DNA of 64,000 nt from an uncultured Slackia sp. (GCF_934630525.1 NZ_CAKTVX010000008.1:61394-125393); one strand, 5' to 3'; shown: positions 28,755-38,597, counted from the first letter of the stretch. The notes: generated by a model from the sequence alone, not told the origin. Program-made: numbers and translations.

Positions 28755-29792
28755 GTGGGACTGTTTGATGGTTTGAAGAACCAGAGTCGTAAGCCTAAGA
28801 ATCAGGAAGGCAACGCCGTCGAAAGCGAACAGGTCGGCTACAACCCTGAGAATGCTCCGGTTATCGAGCGCGACCCAAATGTTTCACGTGAAACATCCGT
28901 CGTTTCTTCCACCCAAGATGACCTTCAGGCTGATGCATATACGAATGAACCCGCTCCTTCTGAGGCGGTATACACCGCAACCCCGCTCCGCTCGTATGCG
29001 GAAAAGAAACCCGTGAGGCACGTCGTGGGCACCACGAAGGTTATCGCGATTCTTAACCAGAAGGGTGGCGTCGGTAAATCCACGACGACCATCAACCTTG
29101 GTGCGGCATTGGGCGCCATGGGGAAACAGGTGCTGCTTATCGACCTCGATCCGCAAGGCAATACCTCGAGCGGCTTGGGCATCGAAAAGAACCTTTTGAA
29201 TGAATGCATTTACGATGTGCTCATTAGCGACACCCAGCTTACCGACATCATCATTCCCGATGTGTGCGAAGGCCTCGATGTTGCTCCCGCGACCATCAAC
29301 CTTGCAGGTGCCGAAGTCGAGCTCGTTTCCGAAATGGCTCGCGAAGGACGCCTGAAGGAAGCGATTGGCCATGTGCGCGGCAAATACGATTACATTTTCA
29401 TCGACTGCCCGCCTTCGCTCGGCCTGCTTACGGTGAATGCGCTTGTTGCTGCCGATAAGCTGCTCATTCCTATCCAATGCGAGTTCTATGCGTTGGAAGG
29501 CGTGACGAAGCTGCTAGATTCAATGAAACGCGTGAAGAGCCTTCTGAATCCCGGTTTGGAAATCTACGGCGTGCTGCTCACGATGTATGACGGACGCACC
29601 ACGCTTTCGAAGCAGGTTGCTGCTGAGGTGCGTAATTTCTTCGGTCGCACGGTTTTCGACACGGTGATTCCCCGTACAGTTAAAATCTCTGAAGCGCCGA
29701 GTTTCGGCCAACCGATTAACGAATACGACCCGACTGGTAAAGGCGCGGAAGCGTACTGCGCCCTTGCAAGAGAGGTGAGCCAGCGTGGCTAA
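28755..29792 (+). CDS. parA: Chromosome partitioning ATPase ParA/Soj
   Basis: This 345-residue ParA has a deviant Walker A motif, NQKGGVGKSTTTINLG, near residue 100, a DLDPQGN motif and the FIDCPPSLG Walker B. It drives ParB-origin complexes apart. The first 85 residues are a non-conserved, probably disordered extension (FDGLKNQSRKPKN...). A parS site is embedded in that extension (28880-28895), again read as VSRET. The GTG at 28755 follows GGAGGACGC. The gene overlaps parB by eight bases. Confidence 0.95.
   Translation: MGLFDGLKNQSRKPKNQEGNAVESEQVGYNPENAPVIERDPNVSRETSVVSSTQDDLQADAYTNEPAPSEAVYTATPLRSYAEKKPVRHVVGTTKVIAILNQKGGVGKSTTTINLGAALGAMGKQVLLIDLDPQGNTSSGLGIEKNLLNECIYDVLISDTQLTDIIIPDVCEGLDVAPATINLAGAEVELVSEMAREGRLKEAIGHVRGKYDYIFIDCPPSLGLLTVNALVAADKLLIPIQCEFYALEGVTKLLDSMKRVKSLLNPGLEIYGVLLTMYDGRTTLSKQVAAEVRNFFGRTVFDTVIPRTVKISEAPSFGQPINEYDPTGKGAEAYCALAREVSQRG
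28880..28895. promoter_or_regulatory. parS centromere site inside parA
   Basis: A third perfect TGTTTCACGTGAAACA, within the variable N-terminal extension of ParA and 194 bases after the previous copy. Confidence 0.96.
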
Positions 29793-31149
29793 AAATAAGA
29801 AGGCCGGTCTCGGCCGTGGTTTGAATTCTCTGCTTGGCGGGTATGAAGCACCTGCCGAGCCTGCTCGCGTAGCGCCCGAGCGTCAGGTTGAACGCGTTGA
29901 GAAGCAGGCGGCATCGGTTGCGGAGCCCGCGCCTGCTGCACCTGCTCCTGTTGTCGAACGCGAAGTGATTCGTGAGGAAGACCTCGCTCCCGAAGATCGC
30001 GAAACGCTCGATGGCGAGAAGTATTCCGCGCCGAAGCAGTATGCGAAGCCGACCGCTGCAACCGAGCCGTTGAGCTCGCGCATTGCGGTGAAGGATGTGG
30101 TGGCGAAGACGGAACTCATCGAGGAGCCCGACGGCGTAACCATCAAAAGCGTCACCGAGCGTCCCGCGACGCCCGCCGCCCGTTATATGGAAGAAACCAA
30201 TCGCCCGAGCGCTCTTGATGCGCGCTTGATGCAGCGCGAAGTTGCGCCCGCTCCTCAAGCAACGGTTCCTGCGCCTCAGGCGGCGGCCGTTGCAACTCAG
30301 ACCCAGCCCCAAACCGAAACTGCTGGAACTCCTGAGCCTTCCGCCGAGGCAGCGCCTCACCATTTGGATGAGGTGCCTATCGAATTGGTGCATCCGAATC
30401 CGAACCAGCCGCGTATGCATTTCAACAAGGAAGAGCTCGACGAGTTGGCTCTTTCGATTGAGAAAGATGGTTTGTTGCAGCCTATCTTGGTTCGCGAAGA
30501 TGCTCAGGGCTACGAGATTATTGCCGGCGAGCGCCGTTGGCAGGCCTCTCAGCTTGCTGGTTTGAAGAAGGTTCCCGTTCGCATCAAAGAGGCCGACGAT
30601 ATGAAGGTGCTCGAGCTTGCGCTCATCGAGAACCTTCAACGCAGCGATTTGAACCCCATTGAAGAAGCGTATGGCTACAAGCGCATGATGGAGCGCGGAA
30701 ATCGCACGCAGTCTGAAGTTGCGAGCGCGGTTTCGAAAGGCCGCTCGACCATCGCGAACGCTTTGCGCTTGCTCGATCTTCCCGAAGACGCCCAGCAGAT
30801 GCTGTATGAGGAAAAAATCACGGCTGGTCATGCTCGCGCGATTTTGGCCATTCCCTCCGATGAGGGTCGCGCAAAGCTCACCGAAAAGCTTGCCAAAGAA
30901 AAGCTCTCGGTTCGTGAGGCCGAATCGCTCGCTCGCCTGATTGCTGGCCGCGAGAAGCAAAAGAACAATCCGGTGAAAAAACCGCCGAAGCCCCGCTTCT
31001 TCCGTCGTGCCGCGAAAGACCTTTCGGAGTCGTTTGATACGAAGGTTCAGGTTCGCAGCGTGAACGGAAAGAATAAGATCGAAATCGAATTCAAGGACGA
31101 AGAAGACTTGCATCGTCTCTACGACCTCATGAAGCATTCCGCTGAATAG
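29785..31149 (+). CDS. parB: Chromosome partitioning protein ParB/Spo0J
   Basis: This 454-residue CTP-dependent clamp loads at parS and spreads. The N-terminal ParA-stimulating peptide is KKAGLGRGLNSLLGG. About 170 residues of Ala/Pro/Glu-rich linker follow. The ParB core then starts near 195 (VPIELVHPNPNQPR), with the GERRWQA CTP-binding box and the helix-turn-helix RTQSEVASAVSKGRSTIANAL. A C-terminal dimerisation domain closes the protein. The linker makes it much longer than B. subtilis Spo0J. A GTG start overlaps the parA end. Confidence 0.96.
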   Translation: MAKNKKAGLGRGLNSLLGGYEAPAEPARVAPERQVERVEKQAASVAEPAPAAPAPVVEREVIREEDLAPEDRETLDGEKYSAPKQYAKPTAATEPLSSRIAVKDVVAKTELIEEPDGVTIKSVTERPATPAARYMEETNRPSALDARLMQREVAPAPQATVPAPQAAAVATQTQPQTETAGTPEPSAEAAPHHLDEVPIELVHPNPNQPRMHFNKEELDELALSIEKDGLLQPILVREDAQGYEIIAGERRWQASQLAGLKKVPVRIKEADDMKVLELALIENLQRSDLNPIEEAYGYKRMMERGNRTQSEVASAVSKGRSTIANALRLLDLPEDAQQMLYEEKITAGHARAILAIPSDEGRAKLTEKLAKEKLSVREAESLARLIAGREKQKNNPVKKPPKPRFFRRAAKDLSESFDTKVQVRSVNGKNKIEIEFKDEEDLHRLYDLMKHSAE

Positions 31150-31164
31150 CGCCGACACACAACC

Positions 31165-31200
31165 AAGGGCCTTCGTGATATTCCGAAGGCCCTTTCTTTC
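31165..31200 (+). terminator. Terminator after parB
   Basis: AAGGGCCTTCG (31165-31175) pairs with CGAAGGCCCTT (31184-31194) and is followed by TCTTTC. Confidence 0.85.
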
Positions 31201-31217
31201 GACGAGGGATATACAAC

Positions 31218-32249
31218 ATGGTAGATATCGAAAAGGGCATCAAGGCGTATTCGAGAGAAGGCCTTGCCGAGTTTATGAAAAGCGCTGGCATGCCTGCATT
31301 CCGCGCAAAGCAAATCGAGCAATGGCTCTACCAAAAAGGAGCCACTTCGTATGATGAAATGACGAATCTCTCGAAAGATATGCGCGCGAAGCTCGCCGAA
31401 GCTGCTCCGCTGTACTGTGCGGAAATCGACGATCGACAGGTTTCTCAAGACGGCACGAGGAAATACATCGTTCGATACGCCGATGGCTGCACGGCGGAAA
31501 TGGTTGCCATGCCGTCGGGCGATCGCCTTACGGTATGCGTTTCTTCTCAAGTCGGCTGCGCGATGGCGTGTTCGTTCTGCGCCACGGGCAAAGAGGGATT
31601 CACGCGTAATTTGCTCCCTGGAGAAATTGTCGAGCAGGTGCTTCTTGCTCAGAACGATATGGGCACCCGTGTGAGCAACGTGGTTATCATGGGCCAAGGC
31701 GAGCCGTTTTTGAATTACGGCAATACCCTCGCTGCTCTTCGTTTCCTGAATGGCAAAGATGGGCTCAACATTGGCGCCCGCCACATCACTGTTTCGACGT
31801 GCGGCATTCTCGATGGCATTCGAGCGTTTGGTGCGGAACCCGAGCAGTTCATTTTGGCGGTTTCCCTGCATTCCGCCATCCAGGAAACCCGCGATGCCCT
31901 TATGTCTCGCGTGAAGAATCAAACACTTCCCGCCTTGCATCGTGCGATTGAGGAATACCAAGCCGATTGCGGCCGTCGAGTTTCGCTTGAATACCTTCTT
32001 ATTAAAGGCTTCAACGATGACGACGACCACCTGCAGGCGCTTGTCGATTTCTGCGAGGGCATTTCCGCCCACGTGAATTTGCTGCCCCTCAATAATGTTC
32101 CGGGTTCCCCTTTCCAGCCTGCCTCCAAGCATCGCGTCGATGCATTCATTCGGACGCTTGAGCGCGCGGGCGTCGAGGCGACCATGCGCGATTCGCGAGG
32201 CGGCGACATTGCGGCGGCGTGCGGCCAGCTTAAAAATCAAAAACGCTAG
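31218..32249 (+). CDS. rlmN: 23S rRNA/tRNA adenine-C2 methyltransferase RlmN
   Basis: This 343-residue radical-SAM enzyme methylates A2503 of 23S rRNA and A37 of some tRNAs. The cluster motif CAMACSFC binds the 4Fe-4S centre. MGQGEP and the resolving cysteine in RGGDIAAACGQL are present. Length and order of motifs are standard. Its start lies just after the parB terminator, so it has its own promoter. Confidence 0.95.
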   Translation: MVDIEKGIKAYSREGLAEFMKSAGMPAFRAKQIEQWLYQKGATSYDEMTNLSKDMRAKLAEAAPLYCAEIDDRQVSQDGTRKYIVRYADGCTAEMVAMPSGDRLTVCVSSQVGCAMACSFCATGKEGFTRNLLPGEIVEQVLLAQNDMGTRVSNVVIMGQGEPFLNYGNTLAALRFLNGKDGLNIGARHITVSTCGILDGIRAFGAEPEQFILAVSLHSAIQETRDALMSRVKNQTLPALHRAIEEYQADCGRRVSLEYLLIKGFNDDDDHLQALVDFCEGISAHVNLLPLNNVPGSPFQPASKHRVDAFIRTLERAGVEATMRDSRGGDIAAACGQLKNQKR

Positions 32250-32451
32250 GAGCAACATTCGATCAAAAACGTCGAGAGCCGCATTCGGAATACGAGGAGT
32301 CGGTAACCGCGAATGCGATTCGGCGTATGTTGTGTAGGCAGAAAATACGCCCAACACAAGCATGCCTTACATGTATGGGTTATATTGGGCGAAGGCAATT
32401 TAAGAGGGCGCGAGCCCATCGCGAAAAGCTGCGATAAGAGTGAGGAATGAA

Positions 32452-33405
32452 ATGGCGTACTCAGGCAACCCGAAGGATTATTCCGTCGCTGTGGTGTATG
32501 GCGGCACGAGCGGCGAGCGCGAGGTTTCTTTGAATTCCGGCGCCGCATGCGCCGATGCGTTGAAAGAAGCTGGCTTCACTGTTGACCTTGTCGACCCCTC
32601 GGTGAAGGAAGATCTGAAGGAGCTCATCGACGGCAATTATGACATCGCGTTTTTGGCGCTGCATGGCAAAGGCGGCGAAGACGGCACGATTCAAGGGTTC
32701 CTCGAAACCGTGGGCATTCCTTATACGGGTTCGGGCATTCTTGCGAGCGCTCAGGCTGTGAACAAGGGCAAGGCGAAAGAGCTGTATGCCGCTGCGGGCT
32801 TGAATGTCGCCGCTTCCGCCGTTATTGGCAAGGGCGACGAGCTCGATGACGAAGACCTCAAAGAGATTTCCGCTGAAATCGGCATTCCTTGCGTGGTGAA
32901 GCCCACGACCGAGGGCAGTTCCCTTGGCATGACGATCGTCCATGAGTTTGACGAATTGCGCGGCGCGATTGATTTGGCTCTGAGCGTTGACGAGGAAGCT
33001 ATGCTCGAAGCGTTCATCGAAGGCACCGAGCTTACCGTGGGTGTTATCGGCAACGATGATCCGCGCGCGCTGCCCGTTATCCAAATCGTGCCCACCGAAG
33101 ACGAGTTCTACAACTTCCATGCGAAGTACGCCCAAGGCGGCAGCAAGCACCTGTGCCCCGCTCCGCTTTCTGCGGAGGCAACCGAGGCCGTGCAGGAACT
33201 TGCGGTTGCGGCGCATTCGGTTTTGGGCTGCCGTGGCATTTCTCGCAGCGACGTGATGATGGATGCCGGTGGCGTATGCTGGCTCCTTGAGACGAACACC
33301 CTGCCTGGCATGACGGGAACCTCACTTGTTCCCGATGCGGCGAAGGTCGCTGGAATGACCTTCCCCGAGCTGTGCGAAAAGATCGTCGCGCTCGGTTTGG
33401 AATAG
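32452..33405 (+). CDS. ddl: D-alanine--D-alanine ligase
   Basis: This 317-residue ATP-grasp enzyme joins two D-alanines for peptidoglycan. Motifs include GGTSGEREVSLNSG, HGKGGEDGTIQG, KPTTEGSSLGM (ATP site), and LLETNTLPGMTGTSLVP, which resembles the conserved EiNTxPGMT signature. The ATG at 32452 was preferred because GAGG lies six bases upstream and the next residues fit family N-termini. About 200 bases separate it from rlmN, with no gene in between. A strong hairpin follows. Confidence 0.94.
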   Translation: MAYSGNPKDYSVAVVYGGTSGEREVSLNSGAACADALKEAGFTVDLVDPSVKEDLKELIDGNYDIAFLALHGKGGEDGTIQGFLETVGIPYTGSGILASAQAVNKGKAKELYAAAGLNVAASAVIGKGDELDDEDLKEISAEIGIPCVVKPTTEGSSLGMTIVHEFDELRGAIDLALSVDEEAMLEAFIEGTELTVGVIGNDDPRALPVIQIVPTEDEFYNFHAKYAQGGSKHLCPAPLSAEATEAVQELAVAAHSVLGCRGISRSDVMMDAGGVCWLLETNTLPGMTGTSLVPDAAKVAGMTFPELCEKIVALGLE

Positions 33406-33428
33406 GCCAAATCGCTGAAATCAAATGA

Positions 33429-33469
33429 AACGAGCCCTGCGGTGGTGTTTCTCCTCCGCAGGGCTCGTT
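33429..33469. terminator. Bidirectional terminator between ddl and the convergent gene
   Basis: AACGAGCCCTGCGG (33429-33442) pairs perfectly with CCGCAGGGCTCGTT (33456-33469). It lies between two convergent stop codons. Confidence 0.8.
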
Positions 33470-33504
33470 AGTCTACTAAGGCTTTGAAAATGTCTTAGAA
33501 CGGC

Positions 33505-34164
33505 TTAGAAAAGGCCGAATTTATGGAGCGCCCAAACCACGAGCGTTACAACGGCCAGGATAAAGGCCCAACTTACGATGTAGCAGCCGACCTTTTTGGA
33601 GCGCGCCGCATCGAGCATGGAATCGTGCACGCTGCGGTGGTCCTTTAGAATCGCGGTGCGCCCGCCGCCGCGCGGGATTTTGATTTTTGAGGAAGGCTTC
33701 CATTCGGCAGGGTTGGCGAGCACGGAAACAATGCTGTCGTTGCTGAGTTTAGGATCGGGGCGCGAGCCATCGCCGGCGGCCTTCGCGAACGCTTTCAGGA
33801 AAACGTTGAATTCTTCGGCGTAGCGCGGAGCGAAGGCAATAAGGGCGACTTGGCCCCAATACTCGCCTGGGTCGGGCTCTTCGCTGTAGGCGGTGAAGCT
33901 GAGCACATAATGCAGTTCCCAATCTTTTGCCGCCATGACGGCCGCGTTGTATGAGTCGTGGTTATTCAAAAAGCCAACCAATTGCCCGTAGGGGTTCTTG
34001 AGCCATGCGACTTGCCTCTTGGAGTCGTCGAGCACGAATTCGATGGTGCCAATGTCGCCAACTGCATTATCGGGGCCCGCGAGCGCAGCTCCTACTTTTT
34101 TATCCGCGGTGGAAAAGCGAACATACTCGCCATAATATATATCGCCGGGCTTATGAGAGGTCAT
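33505..34164 (-). CDS. Hypothetical tail-anchored protein
   Basis: The 219-residue product is not one I recognise. A soluble alpha/beta region (1-165) includes GDIYYGEYVRFS, WLKNPYGQLVGFL and YWGQVALIAFAPRYAEEF. A basic patch (KIKIPRGGGRTAILKDHR) and a single C-terminal membrane helix (about 195-216, CYIVSWAFILAVVTLVVWAL) follow, with only a few residues after. That layout suggests a cytosolic domain anchored by its tail. AAGGA lies six bases before the ATG at 34164. It is divergent from the helicase gene on the right, and the two starts are 67 bases apart. Confidence 0.75.
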   Translation of the reverse strand: MTSHKPGDIYYGEYVRFSTADKKVGAALAGPDNAVGDIGTIEFVLDDSKRQVAWLKNPYGQLVGFLNNHDSYNAAVMAAKDWELHYVLSFTAYSEEPDPGEYWGQVALIAFAPRYAEEFNVFLKAFAKAAGDGSRPDPKLSNDSIVSVLANPAEWKPSSKIKIPRGGGRTAILKDHRSVHDSMLDAARSKKVGCYIVSWAFILAVVTLVVWALHKFGLF

Positions 34165-34231
34165 GCGGCGTCCTTTCGTGGTAGGCTTCAAAACGCATAT
34201 GGATGAATGAATCGAATCGGAAGTGCAACGA

Positions 34232-37200
34232 ATGCAAATAGACGATCAACACACGAGTGTATACGACTTTGTGACCGATGGCACGCCCGCCGATGTGGCG
34301 GCGCGTTACGCCTCGCTAAAAACGCAAGCTTTGCACGCCGATTATGGTGACCTCGACCGCAATATCGTGGTTATCGACACTGAAACCACGGGCGTTTCCG
34401 AACGGAAAGATGAGCTCACGCAAATTGCCGCCGCTCGTCTTGAGCGCGGTGAAATCACCGAATGGTTCGTGACGTTCGTGAATCCCGGCAAGCCTATTCC
34501 CGATGAAATCTCGCATCTTACGAATATCTTCGATACCGACGTCGCCGACGCCCCTTCGCCCGTTGAAGCGTGCGAGCAGCTCGTGCAATTCGTGGGCGAC
34601 GCCACGCTCGTCGCGCACAACGCCGCGTTCGACCGCCATTTCGTGACGAAAAACGCGGGCGGTGCATGCCTGAAAGAAAACCTCTGGATCGATTCGCTCG
34701 ATTTGGCGCGCATTGCGCTTCCGCGCTTGAAGTCGCACCGCCTGATCGATTTGGTCCATGCGTTCGACGCGCCCATTTCAACCCATCGCGCCGATGCCGA
34801 CGTTGAGGCCCTGTGTGCGGTGTACCGCATTCTTTTGGCCGCCGTGAGCGATATGCCGAACGATTTGGTCGAGTATATTTCCAAGCTGGCGCCCATTGAA
34901 GAATGGTCGACGGGTGCGGTGTTCGCGCTCATCGCGGCTCAGCAGCGAGACCGTGCGATGTCGGCGGCGGGCGCGAAGGCGGAAACCTTCCCGTTTTCGC
35001 TTTCAGCCATGCGTCGTGGCCGCTTCTCGCAAGCGAACCAGCCGAAGCCCACTTCCGAAAATGCTGCGCCCAATGCGCAATCGCAGGATTTGCCAATGGA
35101 ATTCCCCGCTGCCGAGGAAATTGAAGCGGCGTTTTCCCCCGATGGCCTGGTGGGAAGCCTGTATAACGACTTCGAGCCGCGCGCCGAACAGGTCGTAATG
35201 GCCAAAGAGGTGCTCAAAGCGTTCTCTACGAGCACGAATTTGGTGGTTGAAGCGGGTACGGGTGTCGGCAAGTCGATGGCTTACCTGCTGCCCTCCGCGC
35301 TTGGCGCCCTTCGCAGCGGCTCGCGTATTGGCGTGGCTACGAAAACCAACGCGCTGCTCGACCAGATTGTCTATAAGGAACTGCCGCTGCTGAAAAGCAC
35401 GCTTGCCGATGCCGGCGTGGGCGACTTGTCGTACGTGGCCCTCAAGGGCTTCTCGCACTATCCCTGCATGCGAAAAGTGTCGCATATCGTAAGCGATGGC
35501 GCGCGCACGGTGAATGTGACGGGCAAAGATGTGAGCCAGGCGCCGTCAATCGCCGCCCTGCTTTCGTATATTGAGCAAACTGAATATGACGACATGGATG
35601 GCCTGAAGCTCGATTACCGTGTGCTTCCACGCTACGCCATTACCACCACGTCGCGTGAATGCCTGAAGCGCAAATGCCCCTTCTTCGGCCCGCAATGCTT
35701 CGTGCATGGCTTGCGCAAGCGCGCCGAATCGGCGAACGTGCTCGTAACGAACCACTCATTGTTCTTCTGCGACCTCGCCGCCGAGGGCTTCTTGCTGCCT
35801 CCGACGCGCTATTGGGTCGTCGATGAGGCCCATGGCGCCGAGGCAGAAGCCCGTCGCGCGCTCGCTGTGAAGCTTGATGCCGCCGAAATCGTGCGCCTTG
35901 CGAATCGCCTGGCCGCGACCGATGCGAAGCGCAACCCCTTCGTGCGCCTGGAGCGCCGCGCGCCCATGAATGAGGCGACGATGCCTGAAGCGAGTTCGCT
36001 TTTCTATGGGCTCACTGAAAAGGCCGCCAAGGCGGGCCGCGCGTTCTCGGGCGATGCAATCGCGTTCTCTCACCATATGAAAGACCTGGTGGCGTGCGAC
36101 ACGAATCGCCAGAATCGCAACTACGAGAACATCGAGCTGTGGATCAACGATGAGGTGCGCGTGAGCCAGCAGTTTGCGGGTCTGCGCGAATATGGCAAGA
36201 AATTCCAGGAATCGGCCGAAAAACTCGTCGCCGCGGCGAGTGAGCTCGTCGCATTCCTCGAAGGAGTCGACGGTGTTGCCGATGTGCAGCGCGATGTTGC
36301 CACGGTGGTTATCGATGCGAAGGGCATGCTGCAAGCGTGCGACCTTATTCTGAATAAAGTCGACGAAAACTACGTGTATGCCGCGAAGCTTTCGCGCAAG
36401 CCTGAACGTGTTGCCGAGTGCCTCGAGGCCCTTATCGTGAATATCGGCGCTACGCTCGATGAGACTCTCTACGAGAAAACGCATTCCGTGGTGTATGCGA
36501 GCGCGACAATTGCCGTGGGAGACGATTTCAAGAACTTCCTGGGCGCTATGGGCCTTGGTGAGACCGAGGAGTCGCAGGCGAATACCTGCATGCTGGGCTC
36601 GAGCTACGATTTCAACAAGAATATGCAGGTGCTCGTGCTCACCGATATTCCCGAACCTAATCAACCTGGTTATTTGGAAACGCTCGAGGATTTCCTTACG
36701 CAGGCGCATCTCGCGCAAAACGGAAGCATGCTCACGCTGTTCACGAATCGCCGCGAAATGGAAGAATGTTTCGGCGCGGTCGATCCTTCGCTGAAAGAAG
36801 CGGGGTTGCGCCTCGTGTGTCAAAAATGGGGCGTTTCCACGAAGGGCCTTCGAGACGACTTCCTGAAAGACGAGCACCTGTCGCTGTTCGCCCTGAAGAG
36901 CTTCTGGGAAGGTTTCGATGCCCCTGGCGCCACATTGAAAGGCGTGGTTATTCCCAAGCTGCCGTTCGCCAAGCCGACCGACCCGCTTTCGTGCGAGCGC
37001 GCGGTGCGCGATTCGAGCGCCTGGTCGCATTACACCCTGCCCCAGGCAGTTATCGAGGTGAAGCAGGCGGCGGGACGCCTTATTCGCTCGCAAACCGATT
37101 CCGGCACGCTCGTGTTGGCCGACAAGCGATTGGTTACGAAGGGCTACGGAAAGGTGTTCTTGCGTTCGCTCCCGTCGAAAAACATCGTGAAATGCACGCG

Positions 37201-37255
37201 CGCCGAAGCGATTGAGGCGCTGCGTCGGGGCGTTATGGGCTCTGCGATACAATAA
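34232..37255 (+). CDS. dinG: DinG-type ATP-dependent helicase with N-terminal DEDDh exonuclease domain
   Basis: The 1007-residue protein starts with a DnaQ-like exonuclease (about 45-210): DTETTGV, AHNAAFDRHF and the final HRADADVEA carry the DEDDh residues. An XPD/DinG helicase follows from about 300. It has Walker A EAGTGVGKSMAYL, Cys pairs that could hold an iron-sulfur cluster (YPCMRK, CLKRKCPFFGPQC), DEAH in VVDEAHGAEAEAR, and motif VI QAAGRLIRSQTD. Such fusions repair or unwind DNA and R-loops. The ATG at 34232 has GGAAG eight bases upstream. It precedes a membrane protein gene by four bases. Confidence 0.9.
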   Translation: MQIDDQHTSVYDFVTDGTPADVAARYASLKTQALHADYGDLDRNIVVIDTETTGVSERKDELTQIAAARLERGEITEWFVTFVNPGKPIPDEISHLTNIFDTDVADAPSPVEACEQLVQFVGDATLVAHNAAFDRHFVTKNAGGACLKENLWIDSLDLARIALPRLKSHRLIDLVHAFDAPISTHRADADVEALCAVYRILLAAVSDMPNDLVEYISKLAPIEEWSTGAVFALIAAQQRDRAMSAAGAKAETFPFSLSAMRRGRFSQANQPKPTSENAAPNAQSQDLPMEFPAAEEIEAAFSPDGLVGSLYNDFEPRAEQVVMAKEVLKAFSTSTNLVVEAGTGVGKSMAYLLPSALGALRSGSRIGVATKTNALLDQIVYKELPLLKSTLADAGVGDLSYVALKGFSHYPCMRKVSHIVSDGARTVNVTGKDVSQAPSIAALLSYIEQTEYDDMDGLKLDYRVLPRYAITTTSRECLKRKCPFFGPQCFVHGLRKRAESANVLVTNHSLFFCDLAAEGFLLPPTRYWVVDEAHGAEAEARRALAVKLDAAEIVRLANRLAATDAKRNPFVRLERRAPMNEATMPEASSLFYGLTEKAAKAGRAFSGDAIAFSHHMKDLVACDTNRQNRNYENIELWINDEVRVSQQFAGLREYGKKFQESAEKLVAAASELVAFLEGVDGVADVQRDVATVVIDAKGMLQACDLILNKVDENYVYAAKLSRKPERVAECLEALIVNIGATLDETLYEKTHSVVYASATIAVGDDFKNFLGAMGLGETEESQANTCMLGSSYDFNKNMQVLVLTDIPEPNQPGYLETLEDFLTQAHLAQNGSMLTLFTNRREMEECFGAVDPSLKEAGLRLVCQKWGVSTKGLRDDFLKDEHLSLFALKSFWEGFDAPGATLKGVVIPKLPFAKPTDPLSCERAVRDSSAWSHYTLPQAVIEVKQAAGRLIRSQTDSGTLVLADKRLVTKGYGKVFLRSLPSKNIVKCTRAEAIEALRRGVMGSAIQ

Positions 37256-37259
37256 CGGC

Positions 37260-38534
37260 ATGAAGAAAAAGGCCCATACTGGGGAGCACCGCACCATTGC
37301 GGCCAACCTCCATTTGAAAAGAAATACCAAGGGAACGTCCAACGAGCTGTCGCTTTCGGTGCTCGGCGGCCTCAGCGCGCAAAAAGACGAAGAAGACGCG
37401 TCGCTGGGCGCTTCGGGCACTTCCCCTTCATTTACCATGCCCCACGTTTTTTCAGGGAAGTCGAAGCGTGCGCAGAGCGCTTCCTCGAAAAAGCAGCCCA
37501 TTACAGGCGCCGACGTTGCGGGCATTGCTCTGTCGATTTCCGACCGCCGAAACAGAAGCGCCCAGGCGCGAGACCGTGCGCTTGCGAACCCCGAGGCTGA
37601 AATTAAACGCCGCAAAACGGCGCGCCGGGCGTGGCGCGCGGTGGGCCTTGCGCTTGCGCTCGCAGCGTTCGCGGGCGCTTCGGCGTTCGCGGTGCACGTG
37701 TTCTCGGCGGCATACGAAGACAACCAGCAGCACAAATCGCTGCTCAGCCAAGGATTCAGCGAGCTTACCTCGGCCGATGAGGTCGTGCTCGCTGCCGATG
37801 AATTGGTGGTGGCTTCTTTCGACGACCTCGACGAGTCGAAGATTCCCGATGTGGTGGGCAAGATTCCCGACGTCAACGTGAAGCTTTCCGCGGCAAAATC
37901 GTTTGCCGAATCGGCCAAAGAAGGCGTTTCGGGCGACGACGAGAAGGCCGCCAATCAGCTTGCGTCTTCGGCCGACGCGCGAAAAACCATGCTCGAACTC
38001 GCCGAGGCGATTCTTACTGAGGAACAAGCGGCCAAACAGGCTTCGAGCCTCATGGCGTCGTGCTGGGAAAACGTGCTCGGCGCCGACGCGCTTCTACGAG
38101 AGGCCGCCGAATTGGTGACCGATACCAATGAGGAAAACACGCGCGCTTCCCAGAAGAAATGCGAACAGGCCCGTGAACTTTTGACGCAAGCGTCGTCGCA
38201 ATTCGAGGAAGCGCAAGCCTTGTATCCCGCCGATTATGGCCCGTTCGACGACTATATTGCAGCGCGGCAGCAGTCGATTGCTTATGCCATCGCGTCCGAC
38301 GAAGCGATTTATGTGCAGGATAAGGCGACCGCCGATTCGAACAACGAAAAGTACAACGAATGCGATGCCGCTGCCGCCGAGCTTGCGGCCAAGCTTCCCA
38401 AAACCACAGAAGCGCCCATTGTGGCGGCGCTCGACGAATCGCTCGGCGATTCGCGCCAGCAATATATGGAAATACGCTCCCAAGCGGCTGCGTGCGATGC
38501 GTTTCTTCGTGATTATCTCGGCATTCGCGGCTGA
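37260..38534 (+). CDS. Single-pass envelope protein with helical extracytoplasmic domain
   Basis: The 424-residue product has no family I recognise. A basic, probably disordered cytosolic part (1-120) is followed by one membrane helix (about 122-146, GLALALAAFAGASAFAVHVF). A 270-residue Ala/Glu/Ser-rich helical region (coiled-coil-like repeats, few cysteines) comes next. The topology is N-in, C-out. It starts four bases after the helicase stop and ends 64 bases before the M28-like gene, so all three may share a transcript. Structural or envelope-related functions are possible but unproven. Confidence 0.75.
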   Translation: MKKKAHTGEHRTIAANLHLKRNTKGTSNELSLSVLGGLSAQKDEEDASLGASGTSPSFTMPHVFSGKSKRAQSASSKKQPITGADVAGIALSISDRRNRSAQARDRALANPEAEIKRRKTARRAWRAVGLALALAAFAGASAFAVHVFSAAYEDNQQHKSLLSQGFSELTSADEVVLAADELVVASFDDLDESKIPDVVGKIPDVNVKLSAAKSFAESAKEGVSGDDEKAANQLASSADARKTMLELAEAILTEEQAAKQASSLMASCWENVLGADALLREAAELVTDTNEENTRASQKKCEQARELLTQASSQFEEAQALYPADYGPFDDYIAARQQSIAYAIASDEAIYVQDKATADSNNEKYNECDAAAAELAAKLPKTTEAPIVAALDESLGDSRQQYMEIRSQAAACDAFLRDYLGIRG

Positions 38535-38597
38535 TGGAGTATACTTTCAAACGAATATGCCCACATCATGACGAATAAAGTCTGTGAAAGGTGCAAC

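Noticed and set aside
29716..31158. 480-codon open frame opposite parB
   Set aside because: It is antisense to a clear parB with conserved motifs and has no own start signals.
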